NCBI RefSeq assembly: GCF_022179285.1
Contig: NZ_BPQO01000022.1
Coordinates: forward strand, 56,487 to 120,486
Direction of reading: 5' to 3'
DNA from: Methylobacterium hispanicum
Lineage (GTDB): Bacteria > Pseudomonadota > Alphaproteobacteria > Rhizobiales > Beijerinckiaceae
DNA: 64,000 bases
This document shows positions 1-8,736 of the stretch, in pieces. The stretch's first letter is position 1; every line of letters begins with the position of its first letter. The notes beneath the pieces are model-generated. The model searched no databases and had not been told where the DNA came from. It saw only the letters and a program-made list of their open reading frames with translations. Position numbers and translations under genes: made by a program.

Positions 1-1315
1 GGCGCGGCGCGTTGCGGGCGACCCAGGCCTGCGTCGCGTCCGAGAGGAGGATGGCCTCGATCTCGTCGAGGGATCGGCCGGCCTGCCCGGCGACCACGTA
101 GAGGTTGTGGTTCACGGGGAGCACGCCCGCTGGAAGCCGGACGGCGCGGATCCGCTTGCCGATGCGCGGGACCAGGAGGGCCGGGCGGTCGAGCGGCAGG
201 GTGATGGCCTCCGGCGGCATCCACCAGCGGCCCAGGCGTCCGCGCTTGGGCATCCGCTCGCGCGACGACAGCAGGTGTTCGCGGACGGCGCCGACGGGCT
301 CCGCATCCCGGCTGGTTCTGATGGCGAACCGCGTCGGCGGGCCCAGGACGTCCGTGCCGGGATCGATGTCGTCGCTGTCGACCGCCGGCAGGAGATCCGC
401 GTCAGGCAGCGCCTGGGCCTGCTCGGTGTCGAGCAGGAAGATGCCCTTGGGGCCGAGCCACGGCGCCAGCTTCACCGTGGCCACGTCGGCGAGCAGCGGT
501 CCCTCGTGGGCCTCGTCGAAGGCGCCGTCCGGCGATATCGGGCGGCCGCAGAGCCGCAAAACGTCTGCGCCGAGGGGGCGGAGCACGACCTCGACGGGAT
601 GGACGCGTGGAGCGCTGTTCTTCCGCCGCGTCTTCGGCTGGTGGAAGGAGGTCGCGGCGTCGAGGCGAGCGAGATGGCTGATACCGGCCTTGAGGCCGAT
701 GGTGCGTCTCAGACCGGTGGTCGTGGCGTTGAAGAGCCAGCGGTCTGAGGTGACGAGGCCGACCACGCCGTTCTCGGGCATGATGGCGACCGAACGATCC
801 AGGAAGGCGTGCAGCAGGTCTCCGCGGGCGAAGTCCGGCAGGACCGGCGACCAAGTCTCCTTGAGGAGGGGAGGCAGATGACCCCAGCGGAGGTAGGGCG
901 GGTTGCCGGCGACGAACCGGAAGGTGCCCTGCGGGTCGGCGGTCAGGAAGTCGCCTTCGTGAGCGACGGCCGCGGCGCCGCGGCGGGCCTCGTCTTCGTT
1001 CCAGCCGCGCGAGACCAGGAGGTCGACGATGCGCTCGCGGGACTGCTCGACCGCCTCGGGATGCATCTCCCATCCCTGCACGCGGACCAAGGCGTCGAGG
1101 TCGCCCGCCGGGGTCGGGATGCGCCGCAAGGCGGAGACGAGGAACGAACCATCGCCCGCGCTCGGATCGAGGAGCCGGCCGTCGCCATCCGGCCAGCCCA
1201 TCCGGTCGAGCAGGGCCTCGACGACCGGTATCGAAGTGTAGAGTGCGGTCGCCGCATGGAGCGCGTCGATCGCGGCAGACCGCTCGGAGGTGGGCGCAGC
1301 GTTTCGGGTGGCCAT
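1..1315 (-). CDS. Adenine-N6 DNA methyltransferase, 3' end outside window
   Basis: Transfers a methyl group from S-adenosylmethionine to adenine N6 in DNA. The frame stays open from an ATG at 1315 to the window edge (438 codons seen). Motif I (DPSAGDG, residues 50-56) binds the cofactor and NPPY (138-141) is the catalytic motif of the amino-methyltransferase class. Later sequence, including an HNLYVVAG stretch near the edge, resembles the target-recognition half of Eco57I/type IIG-like enzymes. No restriction partner lies in the window, but one could lie to the left or be fused. An upstream leader of about 190 bases holds a GGAAGGAATGG element. Family call is solid; modification-only versus restriction-modification is open. 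Confidence 0.85.
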   Translation of the reverse strand, partial: MATRNAAPTSERSAAIDALHAATALYTSIPVVEALLDRMGWPDGDGRLLDPSAGDGSFLVSALRRIPTPAGDLDALVRVQGWEMHPEAVEQSRERIVDLLVSRGWNEDEARRGAAAVAHEGDFLTADPQGTFRFVAGNPPYLRWGHLPPLLKETWSPVLPDFARGDLLHAFLDRSVAIMPENGVVGLVTSDRWLFNATTTGLRRTIGLKAGISHLARLDAATSFHQPKTRRKNSAPRVHPVEVVLRPLGADVLRLCGRPISPDGAFDEAHEGPLLADVATVKLAPWLGPKGIFLLDTEQAQALPDADLLPAVDSDDIDPGTDVLGPPTRFAIRTSRDAEPVGAVREHLLSSRERMPKRGRLGRWWMPPEAITLPLDRPALLVPRIGKRIRAVRLPAGVLPVNHNLYVVAGQAGRSLDEIEAILLSDATQAWVARNAPR

Positions 1316-1506
1316 CGTCGCTTCTGTTCTTCGGGTTCCCGGCCATCCTTTCGATGACGGGTACTTCGGGCAAGCCATTCCTTCCGCAAACCTCAAGACC
1401 AGCCTGCCCGGAAGGATAGAATTGGAACGATCCGCATGCGATGGCCGAGGAGGGTCCGATACCTGAAGGCTTTTGCGACCGCATGCCGTAAGAGGCGAGT
1501 GAAGCA

Positions 1507-2085
1507 ATGGACGTCGGCCAGATGGACAGCAGGACCCGCACCGTTTCGGACCCGATCGTGACCGAGAACCTCGTCCTGAGGCTCCCCACGGTCGAGGACG
1601 AGGCCGACATCGTGCGGCTCTGGGACGACCCTTCGTTCAACTGGCTGTTCCCGCACCGCTACGACGGAGCGCCCCCGAGCCCCGCGGAGGTCGCCGCCTA
1701 CGCGCGATCGGTGACCCGCTTCGGCAGCGCGCTGCTGATCTGCGATCCTGGCGGCGCTCCGCTCGGCACTGTCCACCTGAGTGGCCTTTGGCGCGACACG
1801 GCGGAGGTCGGCTGGTACGTCGCGCCCGAGCACCGGCGACGCGGCGTGGCCAGGGAAGCCGTCCGCGCCGTCGTCCTCCACCTCCTCGAGAACCACAACC
1901 TTGCGGTCCAGGCCCGCATGGACGAGGCGAACGCCGCCTCCCGCGGTCTCGCCGAGAGCCTCGGTTTCGCGCCTGCCCGATGCGACATGCACGGCAGCGT
2001 CGGCTTCGCGACCACCTTGCAGGACCAGCGCGACATCCTCGCCCGCGACGAGGCCGCGGCGCCCTCGATGCGGCCGGCCGCCTGA
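1507..2085 (+). CDS. GNAT-family N-acetyltransferase (RimJ-like)
   Basis: Predicted acetyl-CoA-dependent N-acetyltransferase of 192 residues; substrate unknown. It opens with the RimJ/RimL-type pattern TENLVLRLPTVEDEADI, and the acetyl-CoA loop is visible as WYVAPEHRRRGVAREAV near residues 101-117, followed by a NAASRGLAESLGF segment typical of the C-terminal half of the fold. Its stop overlaps the start of a second acetyltransferase, so the two are probably co-translated. A GGAAGGATAG element and an AT-richer stretch upstream may hold the promoter. Confidence 0.85.
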   Translation: MDVGQMDSRTRTVSDPIVTENLVLRLPTVEDEADIVRLWDDPSFNWLFPHRYDGAPPSPAEVAAYARSVTRFGSALLICDPGGAPLGTVHLSGLWRDTAEVGWYVAPEHRRRGVAREAVRAVVLHLLENHNLAVQARMDEANAASRGLAESLGFAPARCDMHGSVGFATTLQDQRDILARDEAAAPSMRPAA

Positions 2086-2498
2086 TGCGCTCCTCTCATC
2101 AGCAGGACGGCGCCCCGGACCGGCCGGACCAAGCCTTCCTGGCCGACGTCGCCGAGGTGCTGGCCGAGACTCCGGAAGCGCGGGTGTCGATCGCGCGACC
2201 GGCGTTCGGCGGCGATTCCGAGGCGCTCGCGATCGTCTCTTTCGACGTCGATCCGTCCCGCCGCGGTGTCGGAATCGGCTCACGCCTTCTGCAGCGGATC
2301 GTGGACTTGGCGGACGAACGCGGCATCACGCTTCACGTCGAGCCGGCGCTGACCCGCGACGGCGTTCTGCATCTCGGCGTGGCCAAGTGGTACGCCCAGG
2401 CCGGCTTCGTCTGGAACGATCCCGACGATCCGTTGGCCGACGGGCAGATGCATCGTTTGGCGGGACTCGCGGCCGCCCCCAGGCCTCCGGCAGCCTGA
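2085..2498 (+). CDS. Second GNAT-family acetyltransferase
   Basis: Short GNAT protein (137 residues). The acetyl-CoA-binding motif is seen in DVDPSRRGVGIGSRLLQRIV (Q/R-x-x-G-x-G/A type), followed by a C-terminal WYAQAGF that matches the usual 'Y-x-x-x-GF' end of the fold. The ATG overlaps the previous stop as TGATG, indicating translational coupling. The N-terminal half is short and irregular for the family, so the substrate cannot be guessed. Confidence 0.75.
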   Translation: MRSSHQQDGAPDRPDQAFLADVAEVLAETPEARVSIARPAFGGDSEALAIVSFDVDPSRRGVGIGSRLLQRIVDLADERGITLHVEPALTRDGVLHLGVAKWYAQAGFVWNDPDDPLADGQMHRLAGLAAAPRPPAA

Positions 2499-2643
2499 CC
2501 GGGCGAAGGACCGCGGCCGGACCCTTGGGAGGCGACCGGCACCGGTCGAGCCCTATGATTGCCGCGACAGCGATCTAGATCCGTATACCGCGGACTCCGC
2601 TCCCCAGGCGCGGCAGCCCGGCAACCGAAGGGCCAGCGCCTCC

Positions 2644-3294
2644 ATGGTCACGATCAACGACCGATTCGAGATCAACGCCGCGCTCGAACGCCTCCTCGAC
2701 GACGGCGGCTCGTTCGACCCCGAAGACGCCAGGGTCCTGATCGAGAAGGTGCCGGTCGCCCACAAGGGCAACGAGTTCGTCTTCCGCTACGAGGACCACA
2801 CGCCGGACAAGGGCGTCGAGGGCTACACACCCGAGATCGGCAACGTGCGCATCGGCGACGACAAGCCCCGGGTGAAGGAGGTCGGCCTGCGGCCGGACGT
2901 GACGCGCGTGGGAGGCTACAAACTCGTCCACCGGCCGGGCAGCATCCTTGTCGAGGTGATGTGGGCGGACACGAAGGTCGACCTCGCCACCGGGCAGAAG
3001 GCCGCCGAGTCGGCGATGCTGCTCTACGGCCGCCGCTCGAAGCAGCCGCTGGTCCTCAAGCGGTCGGTCATGGGGACGCTGCGGCTCGTTTTCTGGCCGA
3101 AGCCCCTCAAAGCCTTCACGCTGCACTTCGTTCGGTATGTGGCGTGGAAGAGGCCGTCGTCGCCCGGCGGCCTCGGCGATGTCGCCACGGGCTCCGGTAC
3201 CCTTCCGAAGGCCACGCGGCGTGAGCGGGGGCAGACCAGCGATTTCGGAGTTCTGGGGGCTCAAGGCTGCGCGTCGCTGCAGGCAGCCAACTGA
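2644..3294 (+). CDS. Hypothetical protein
   Basis: Not recognised. The 216-residue product begins with a regular acidic segment (NDRFEINAALERLLDDGG) and is soluble, without a signal peptide or membrane helix. The last 50 residues are low in complexity and basic, unlike the first 165, so the end of the frame may have drifted. GC-ending codons support the first two thirds. The ATG at 2644 has only a weak ribosome site. It stands alone between the acetyltransferase pair and a small exported protein. Confidence 0.6.
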   Translation: MVTINDRFEINAALERLLDDGGSFDPEDARVLIEKVPVAHKGNEFVFRYEDHTPDKGVEGYTPEIGNVRIGDDKPRVKEVGLRPDVTRVGGYKLVHRPGSILVEVMWADTKVDLATGQKAAESAMLLYGRRSKQPLVLKRSVMGTLRLVFWPKPLKAFTLHFVRYVAWKRPSSPGGLGDVATGSGTLPKATRRERGQTSDFGVLGAQGCASLQAAN

Positions 3295-3454
3295 TGTCGC
3301 CTCTGGCGCCGGACCTAGGCGGCCCTACGAAGTGGCAGGGAAGCGATTCATCGCGTTTCGCCGGCTGACCTGGGCGAGAGCATTTGACTTTCCGTGGGCG
3401 GCGGCTTCGAGTGAGGCACTCCGCCGGAGCGCTGTTCACGCCACAGGGGCAAAG

Positions 3455-3787
3455 ATGGGATCGGGTGCGAAGATCGCGGGTGCCCTTGCGTTCTGCCTCG
3501 GGTTGCAGGCGCCGATGTCCGCTCCTCGCGCGATGACGCTGGAAGCGCTGTGCGCGCAGGATCACGTGGCTCGCGAGGTGGTGCGTTTCTCGAAGAAGCT
3601 GCGGTACCCGGCCGACGCCAGGGGCATGAAGCCCGACATGGCGAACTTCGACAAGGAGGCGGGTCCAATGTCCTGCGTCTTCGGCCTGACGGCAGGGAAC
3701 GCCTACGACTTTGGGAACTACAAGGCGACCTTCGAGGACGCGGGTCGAAATCAAGTGAGAGCGATCTCGCTGTCTCCTATAAATTGA
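3455..3787 (+). CDS. Small exported protein
   Basis: 110-residue product with an N-terminal signal peptide (GAKIAGALAFCLGLQAPMSA) and a likely cleavage after SAPRA. The mature part carries two cysteines (LCAQDH and MSCVF) that could form a disulphide. I chose the ATG at 3455 because it puts the signal peptide at the start; the same frame is open further upstream but reads as noise. Unknown function; periplasmic or secreted. Confidence 0.6.
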   Translation: MGSGAKIAGALAFCLGLQAPMSAPRAMTLEALCAQDHVAREVVRFSKKLRYPADARGMKPDMANFDKEAGPMSCVFGLTAGNAYDFGNYKATFEDAGRNQVRAISLSPIN

Positions 3788-4055
3788 CTTCGGTTACGGA
3801 TCGAAAATTTAAGATCCGGAACTTGGACTCGGCGGGCCTCTGCCTAGCGATCGGTAGCCTGATACTTGGCGCCTCTTCGCACTGTGCGAATTGTGCCGGA
3901 TGTGGTCTTCTACGCCTTGTGCAGAGCCGGATACTCCATGAGAGATTGCCATTCATGCCGTGCAACGCAAGCTGAGGCATCCGGCCATTGTTGTCGATCG
4001 ATCATGTTGCGGTTAATGAAAACGGCGCAATCGGATCGGAGAGGTCGAAGTCGCG

Positions 4056-4592
4056 ATGTCCCGGAGATGGATGAGTTATTTGCTCGCTATACTCACTGCC
4101 CTGGTGCCTTTGGTCATTGCGTATAAAGATCCTATCATAAGCGCCTTCGGAACGTTGTTCCCGCCCGAACCCGCGCCGTCTCCAGAGAACGGAAAGAGTT
4201 CCCTTGAATTTTACGTCCCTCCTGGCGTAGGTATCTCACGCTATACACTCCATAGAGACCGAGCAGAATACAGTTATGTCGAATTGTGGTTTTTCAACCG
4301 CAAAACTAATGATTGGGTTCTCGATCACGAAGTAGGGCGGGAGGAAAGAAAAGACGCGCCAGTAGCTCAACCGCTGAACAACCCGAGTGCCTTTCAAGCT
4401 AATCCGAAAGGATTCCGGATAAGAGTTTCGGGAAAATGGATGCCAAACAATAGCAACCAGAACAAGTTTGCTCGTGTAGTGGGCATACCAAGAGCGCAGA
4501 GCTATACGTTCAACCTGTATGCCAGGGAGGGCGATCCTCATCCAACCATGATAGCAATAGTTCACTTCGATAGAAAGCTGCCTGGAACGTAG
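4056..4592 (+). CDS. Membrane-anchored hypothetical protein in an AT-rich insert
   Basis: 178 residues with one N-terminal hydrophobic segment (SYLLAILTALVPLVIAY), either an anchor or an uncleaved signal, then a polar domain with many Asn, Lys and Tyr. Base composition and codon use (many AT-ending codons) differ clearly from all neighbours, which points to recent transfer. The flanks (about 3790-4055 and 4600-4800) are equally AT-rich and hold no other gene that I can support. Unknown function. Confidence 0.7.
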   Translation: MSRRWMSYLLAILTALVPLVIAYKDPIISAFGTLFPPEPAPSPENGKSSLEFYVPPGVGISRYTLHRDRAEYSYVELWFFNRKTNDWVLDHEVGREERKDAPVAQPLNNPSAFQANPKGFRIRVSGKWMPNNSNQNKFARVVGIPRAQSYTFNLYAREGDPHPTMIAIVHFDRKLPGT

Positions 4593-4826
4593 CAATCTAG
4601 GCATCGGAGTAGCCCGATCATCGCCATCGGCGCTAATGGCATCGGTATGCGCATCTTTGACAGTAGCTACAATCGAATGCCGCAATATATAATTTCAAAG
4701 CCCGGCCATTTGACCCACATATAGAAGGCCCACTCGACGGAAAAGAACGCAGCATACAGCGTGCAGGGCTGTCTAGGGTCATCGGTAGCCCTCCGCGGTC
4801 AGCTGCCAAGTTTCGGATTTCGCCCG

Positions 4827-5201
4827 CTAGTTCGCGGGCCGGTACGGCCTTCCCATCACGCTGGCGAACCAGTCCGCCGCCGGAAACTCGCTCGATCCCG
4901 GTCCCGTCGTGACGACCACGCAATGATCGATCACGGCGTCGACCTCCGGTTTGCGGGCGGGCGTGTTGTAGTGGCGGCAGCGATCCCAGGCCGGGACGTC
5001 GTCCTCCATCTCCATCCGGCAGGGAGCGTGCGCGAAGGTCAGAGCGCAGGCGTTGCCTGAGGGTCCTCCCATGAGTAGGCCGTGGCGGTTCCCCACGAGA
5101 CCGTGGAAGGAGCAGAGGGCGCTCCCAGTCTCCGGCGGACGCAACCCGCCCTCCCGCACGACGATCCGTCCATCGACGATCTGCGGCCTCAACACCTTCA
5201 T
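4827..5201 (-). CDS. Hypothetical cysteine-containing protein
   Basis: 124-residue soluble protein with several scattered Cys and His residues (ALCSF, GNACAL, HAPCRM, DRCRHY, DHCVVV) that might bind a metal; no known fold recognised. A GAGGAG ribosome site lies 7 bases before the ATG at 5201. It is the last gene of a tight minus-strand run (5854 to 4827) with gaps of 15-70 bases, so an operon is likely. Confidence 0.65.
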   Translation of the reverse strand: MKVLRPQIVDGRIVVREGGLRPPETGSALCSFHGLVGNRHGLLMGGPSGNACALTFAHAPCRMEMEDDVPAWDRCRHYNTPARKPEVDAVIDHCVVVTTGPGSSEFPAADWFASVMGRPYRPAN

Positions 5202-5216
5202 CGCGTCGCTCCTCGG

Positions 5217-5348
5217 CTATTCGGCTGCGGCCGATCGATCAGTGAGCGGAGACAGGAGGGTCGGCCTGGCCGCTCGCCAGTCCCGGTCCACGCTCTCGTA
5301 TCGGGCGGCGACGCGCTCGCGGACCTCCGAGGCAGCCTCGTGGCGCAT
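5217..5348 (-). CDS. Small hypothetical protein
   Basis: Predicted 43-residue, highly charged, mainly helical protein (MRHEAASEVRERVAARYES start). It sits 15 bases before the next gene start and 68 bases after the previous stop in the same minus-strand run, and its codons are GC-ending. The frame is open further upstream, so the true start could be earlier. Function unknown. Confidence 0.45.
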   Translation of the reverse strand: MRHEAASEVRERVAARYESVDRDWRAARPTLLSPLTDRSAAAE

Positions 5349-5416
5349 GCCGTCGCCGCCCGCCGACGGGCATGGTGGAAGCGTCGGTGTCGGTGCGCAA
5401 GACGCCGGGGTGTCGC

Positions 5417-5854
5417 TCACGGCGAGGGCGAGACGGAGGCCTCGACGTCGAACCCTGGATCGAGCAGGTGAGGATTCCCCGCGACCCATCGGTCGACCAA
5501 GTGCTCGGCCCGCCCGATGTCCAGCGGTCTGTCCGGATCGATCGTCAGGATCTTCGCGAGCACGACCACGTGCCCAGGCGGCGACAGGTCCTGGTGGGGC
5601 GACCAGATGTCGGTCTCGCTCGGATCCGAGACTTTCACGAGATAGAGGGTCGACGGCAGCGCGCCGACGCTCTCGTAGGCCAGCTGCCGGTCCCAATACG
5701 TGGGATTGTGCGTCGTATAGATGCCCTCGCCGGCGGCCTCGCCCCTGGCGCCGGCCGAGCTCGTCGTCCGCGTCTGCTTGGCGAATGAGAGTCCCGGCAC
5801 GATGTCGGGCTCGACTGATAGATGATACTGGAAGGCGGGGTCGCGGCGGTTCAT
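5417..5854 (-). CDS. Hypothetical protein
   Basis: 145-residue soluble protein with a mixed alpha/beta look (VVVLAKILTIDPDRPLDI). It has a strong ribosome site (GGAGA, 7-8 bases before the ATG at 5854). No membrane segment or signal. The segment IYTTHNPTYWDRQLAYESVG may be an active or binding loop, but I do not recognise the family. First clearly supported gene of the 5854-4827 run. Confidence 0.7.
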   Translation of the reverse strand: MNRRDPAFQYHLSVEPDIVPGLSFAKQTRTTSSAGARGEAAGEGIYTTHNPTYWDRQLAYESVGALPSTLYLVKVSDPSETDIWSPHQDLSPPGHVVVLAKILTIDPDRPLDIGRAEHLVDRWVAGNPHLLDPGFDVEASVSPSP

Positions 5855-5867
5855 GTGTCCGGTCTCC

Positions 5868-5987
5868 TCAGACAGCCCTCGGCGTCGGCGGCTCCGTGAC
5901 TTCGGGCGGGGCGGGAACCCGGATGCGGGCCGATTCGAGCGCAGCCCCGCATGGTCGACGTGCCGCGCGTACCGCCACGCGATCCAT
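5868..5987 (-). CDS. Possible 39-residue leader gene
   Basis: Short frame (MDRVAVRAARRPCG start) ending 13 bases before the ATG of the next gene, right at that gene's ribosome site, so translation could be coupled. Only a moderate bias to GC-ending codons and no recognisable feature. It may be a chance frame. Confidence 0.25.
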   Translation of the reverse strand: MDRVAVRAARRPCGAALESARIRVPAPPEVTEPPTPRAV

Positions 5988-6007
5988 GCTGGCGGGCTCG
6001 GCGTCGA

Positions 6008-6751
6008 TCAGGGGCGGGGACCGGCGGCAGCGGGCGAAGGCACCCGCTCCCAGGCGGCGTAGTCGACGGGATCGGGTCGCCCAAACCATGCATCGAAGAG
6101 GACGAGGATGGCCCTACGGTCCGAGGGCATGTCGGCGGAGCCGTAGTCCGATACCGGGTAGTCCTCGGGAACTTCGACCGCGTCCAGCACGGTCCCGATC
6201 GGCAGCCGTTCGCCGTCGCGCATGAGGACGGCACCGGGAAGATCTTCGCACGAGAGAGTGGACGGCACCGAGAAGGCGGCCATTTCCACGTGGTCGGTGC
6301 CGTCAGGCGGAAGGGTTCCGAAGTAGCGGCGCGATAACACGCTCACGGCGCGGCGCGACGAGGAGAGCTTATCCACGACGATCGTGCGGGGCAGGACGGT
6401 CTCCGCCGTCGACCGGGTGATCTCGACCGGGTCCGCGTAGCGCGCGTCGAAAGTCTCGACGGTGTCGAAACGGACCGGAACGAGCGGACCCATGCCCTCG
6501 AAGTCTCCCCAGGACGGGCTGTCCGGACCGCTGTTGTACCAAGGCACGTCGGTCGCGAGCACGATCGCGGCCTGCCGAGGGTCGTCGAGCTCGAAGATCG
6601 AATCCTTCGCGTTGCCGCTGAGGGCGGTGCGCGTCTCCCCGCAGGCGTAGCTGTTCGGCCCGTTGACCTCCGTGGACAGCCGGACGAGCGCACCGGTCTC
6701 GGAGTGCCGGAACCCGTATCTGACCGTGGTCCGAGAGCTGCGTTCCGTCAT
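6008..6751 (-). CDS. Hypothetical protein
   Basis: 247-residue soluble protein, rich in beta-type segments, with a conserved-looking end (VLFDAWFGRPDPVDYAAWE). I chose the ATG at 6751 because GGAAGGA lies exactly 6 bases upstream; an in-frame ATG 15 bases earlier would place that ribosome site inside the gene. No signal or membrane segment, family not recognised. Followed by the minus-strand genes to 4827. Confidence 0.7.
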   Translation of the reverse strand: MTERSSRTTVRYGFRHSETGALVRLSTEVNGPNSYACGETRTALSGNAKDSIFELDDPRQAAIVLATDVPWYNSGPDSPSWGDFEGMGPLVPVRFDTVETFDARYADPVEITRSTAETVLPRTIVVDKLSSSRRAVSVLSRRYFGTLPPDGTDHVEMAAFSVPSTLSCEDLPGAVLMRDGERLPIGTVLDAVEVPEDYPVSDYGSADMPSDRRAILVLFDAWFGRPDPVDYAAWERVPSPAAAGPRP

Positions 6752-6820
6752 CGCCGTTCCTTCCATGAGGTCATTGTCGGTCGGCTCGGGATCCGGCGCA
6801 ACCGGACAAGGGTCCTGGCG

Positions 6821-8023
6821 TCAAGGAACCGGAGACGGAACGACGTCCTCTCGTCGGTCCCGCCGTTCACGTCGAAGGTCGCGTATGCGTTCCTCGGTCG
6901 CCAGCTCGCAACGCCAGTCCGCCCTGAAGGACACGACCGTCTCGGCGTCGGTGAACACGGCGATGCAGTGCCAGCCCACGTCGGTCTCGCGCGCGAGCTT
7001 CCGGGCCACCCGGCCCTCGGCATGTGCCGCGAGCCACGCGGCGACGGCTTGGGGGTCGTCCACGAGGACGTCCGCCCGATACGTCGCGGCTCCTTTGTCG
7101 ACGAAGCCCGGCATCAAGGCTCCGTAGGCCAGGATGTTCCGGAACGTCCGGTACTCGCCGCCGCTCTGACAGCGTATGCGCCGCCTGTTGTCCGCGGCGC
7201 TGCCGTTCCCGTCCCAGAAGTAGGTCCACGTCATGGCGCCCGACGCGTCGCGCTTGCCTTCGACCGAGAAACGCCCCTTCTCCCGGCCCCCGGGGAAGTC
7301 CACGAGCAGACCGGCCGCGTCCCATGTGACGTCGCCCAAGACCGAGGCCCTGGCGTCGTAGCCGAAGGACCGCAGGACCCGCATCATGTTCCAAGTCGAG
7401 AGCGGGTCGGCCGCCACCTGTTCCGGTACGGGGACGCGCGCGCGCCGGACCTTCGGGTCCGGGTCGAAGTCCTGAGGCCGCGGCCTCTGGAAGGTCATCG
7501 CGGTCGTCATGCATCCGCCCGAGAGGTCGATCTTGGTCGGCTCCTGATTGGAGTAGCGATACCAGGACGCCACGGACATGAGCCAGTTCCGCTTTGTCTT
7601 CGCCAGCGCGATCTCGTCGGCGACGTCGTCGAACTGCGCGCGGATCTGCCTGCGGCGTCTGCCGTCCTCGGCGTAGGCCGCCGCCTTGGCGAGCCTGTCG
7701 AGTCGGGTCTCGTAGCCGTCGCGCGTCCGCACGAGCTGCCCCGGGACGGGATCGCCCCGCTGGCGCTCGTAGCGCGCGTCGAAGACCTCCTGCCGCGTCC
7801 GCAGCACGGCGATCGATGCGATCTCGGAAGGGTCGAAGGGCCCCTCGGCGTGGCCCATCATCGTTCCGTCGCGGACCTGCAGGAACGTCATGCCGGCGAC
7901 CCGCATCAGCGATCCTTCGATCCGGCGCCCGTCGACGAAGCGGACCAGGAGCTCGTCCTGATCGTCGCGGCCGACGAACGGGTCGGCGGCGGGCGCCGAG
8001 GCATCGTCGTCCGGGAAGTCCAA
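6821..8023 (-). CDS. Large hypothetical protein
   Basis: About 400 residues, soluble. The N-terminal half carries a regular beta pattern (LLVRFVDGRRIEGSLMRVAG) and a charged helical linker (AKAAAYAEDGRRRRQIRAQF); the C-terminal half has a Trp/Asp-rich block (WDAAGLLVDFPGGREKGRF). No catalytic motif recognised. A start upstream of 8040 would run into the divergent gene at 8107, so I used TTG at 8023; an internal ATG at 7905 is an alternative. The shared region with 8107 holds a CGAAGGAAC element and probably divergent promoters. Confidence 0.6.
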   Translation of the reverse strand: MDFPDDDASAPAADPFVGRDDQDELLVRFVDGRRIEGSLMRVAGMTFLQVRDGTMMGHAEGPFDPSEIASIAVLRTRQEVFDARYERQRGDPVPGQLVRTRDGYETRLDRLAKAAAYAEDGRRRRQIRAQFDDVADEIALAKTKRNWLMSVASWYRYSNQEPTKIDLSGGCMTTAMTFQRPRPQDFDPDPKVRRARVPVPEQVAADPLSTWNMMRVLRSFGYDARASVLGDVTWDAAGLLVDFPGGREKGRFSVEGKRDASGAMTWTYFWDGNGSAADNRRRIRCQSGGEYRTFRNILAYGALMPGFVDKGAATYRADVLVDDPQAVAAWLAAHAEGRVARKLARETDVGWHCIAVFTDAETVVSFRADWRCELATEERIRDLRRERRDRREDVVPSPVP

Positions 8024-8106
8024 GGCAGGCCCCGCTTCGTTCTTTCGCGGATGCCCGCTACCGTGCCAGCATCGAAGGAACCGGCGAAAAACGGAAGCGG
8101 ACGGCG

Positions 8107-8646
8107 ATGGAGACGTACTTCGGCATCCTCTCGGGGCGTCATTCGACGGAGACGGTCTGCCGGACGCTGCAGGCACTGGGTCACGCCGTCGTACCGCTCC
8201 CGGAGAGGGGGCCGGAATGGAACGCCATCCGGACCTCGCCCGCCTTCCAGGAGCCCTTCCGCGTCTATACCGACGCGCACCATCTCACCTTCCGGCGGAC
8301 GCTGGATCACCCGCACACCATCGTCGAAATCGCCCGAGCTCCGGGCAACGACGCGATCCTCCGCGCCCTCGTCGCGCGATTCGGGGGCTGGGTGCGCCAA
8401 ATGGGTCAGCTCGAGCCGACCCCGGTCCGTCCCGATCACGACGTTGAAAACCCCGCCTACGATCTGCGCGTCGATCTCCAGGACGCGCTTCCCGAGGAGG
8501 AGGTCGAGGTAGCGCGGGCGCTGGCGCGCATCGGACTGGAGGATCCGGACTCGCTCGAGAGGGTGCGGGTCATGATCGAGCGCTTTCTCGCGCGCCGACC
8601 CGAGGCGAAGGCCGAGCCGGATCATGCCGGGCCGAGCCCGCGCTGA
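8107..8646 (+). CDS. Hypothetical protein
   Basis: 179-residue soluble protein beginning METYFGILSGRHSTE; a helical C-terminal half (EVEVARALARIGLEDPDSLE) ends in a basic tail. The ATG has a GGAAG-type ribosome site, and a CTACCG box (8058-8063), 17 bases after CTTCGT, forms a plausible promoter. Family not recognised; a role in a phage-like or plasmid process cannot be excluded. Confidence 0.65.
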   Translation: METYFGILSGRHSTETVCRTLQALGHAVVPLPERGPEWNAIRTSPAFQEPFRVYTDAHHLTFRRTLDHPHTIVEIARAPGNDAILRALVARFGGWVRQMGQLEPTPVRPDHDVENPAYDLRVDLQDALPEEEVEVARALARIGLEDPDSLERVRVMIERFLARRPEAKAEPDHAGPSPR

Positions 8647-8736
8647 AGGACCTGAGGAACGCGCCGGCGGAGTTCCGGCCACGGAGATGCGATGCGCGTG
8701 GCTGCCGGTCGGCCGCGGATCCATCGGGAGAGCGCC

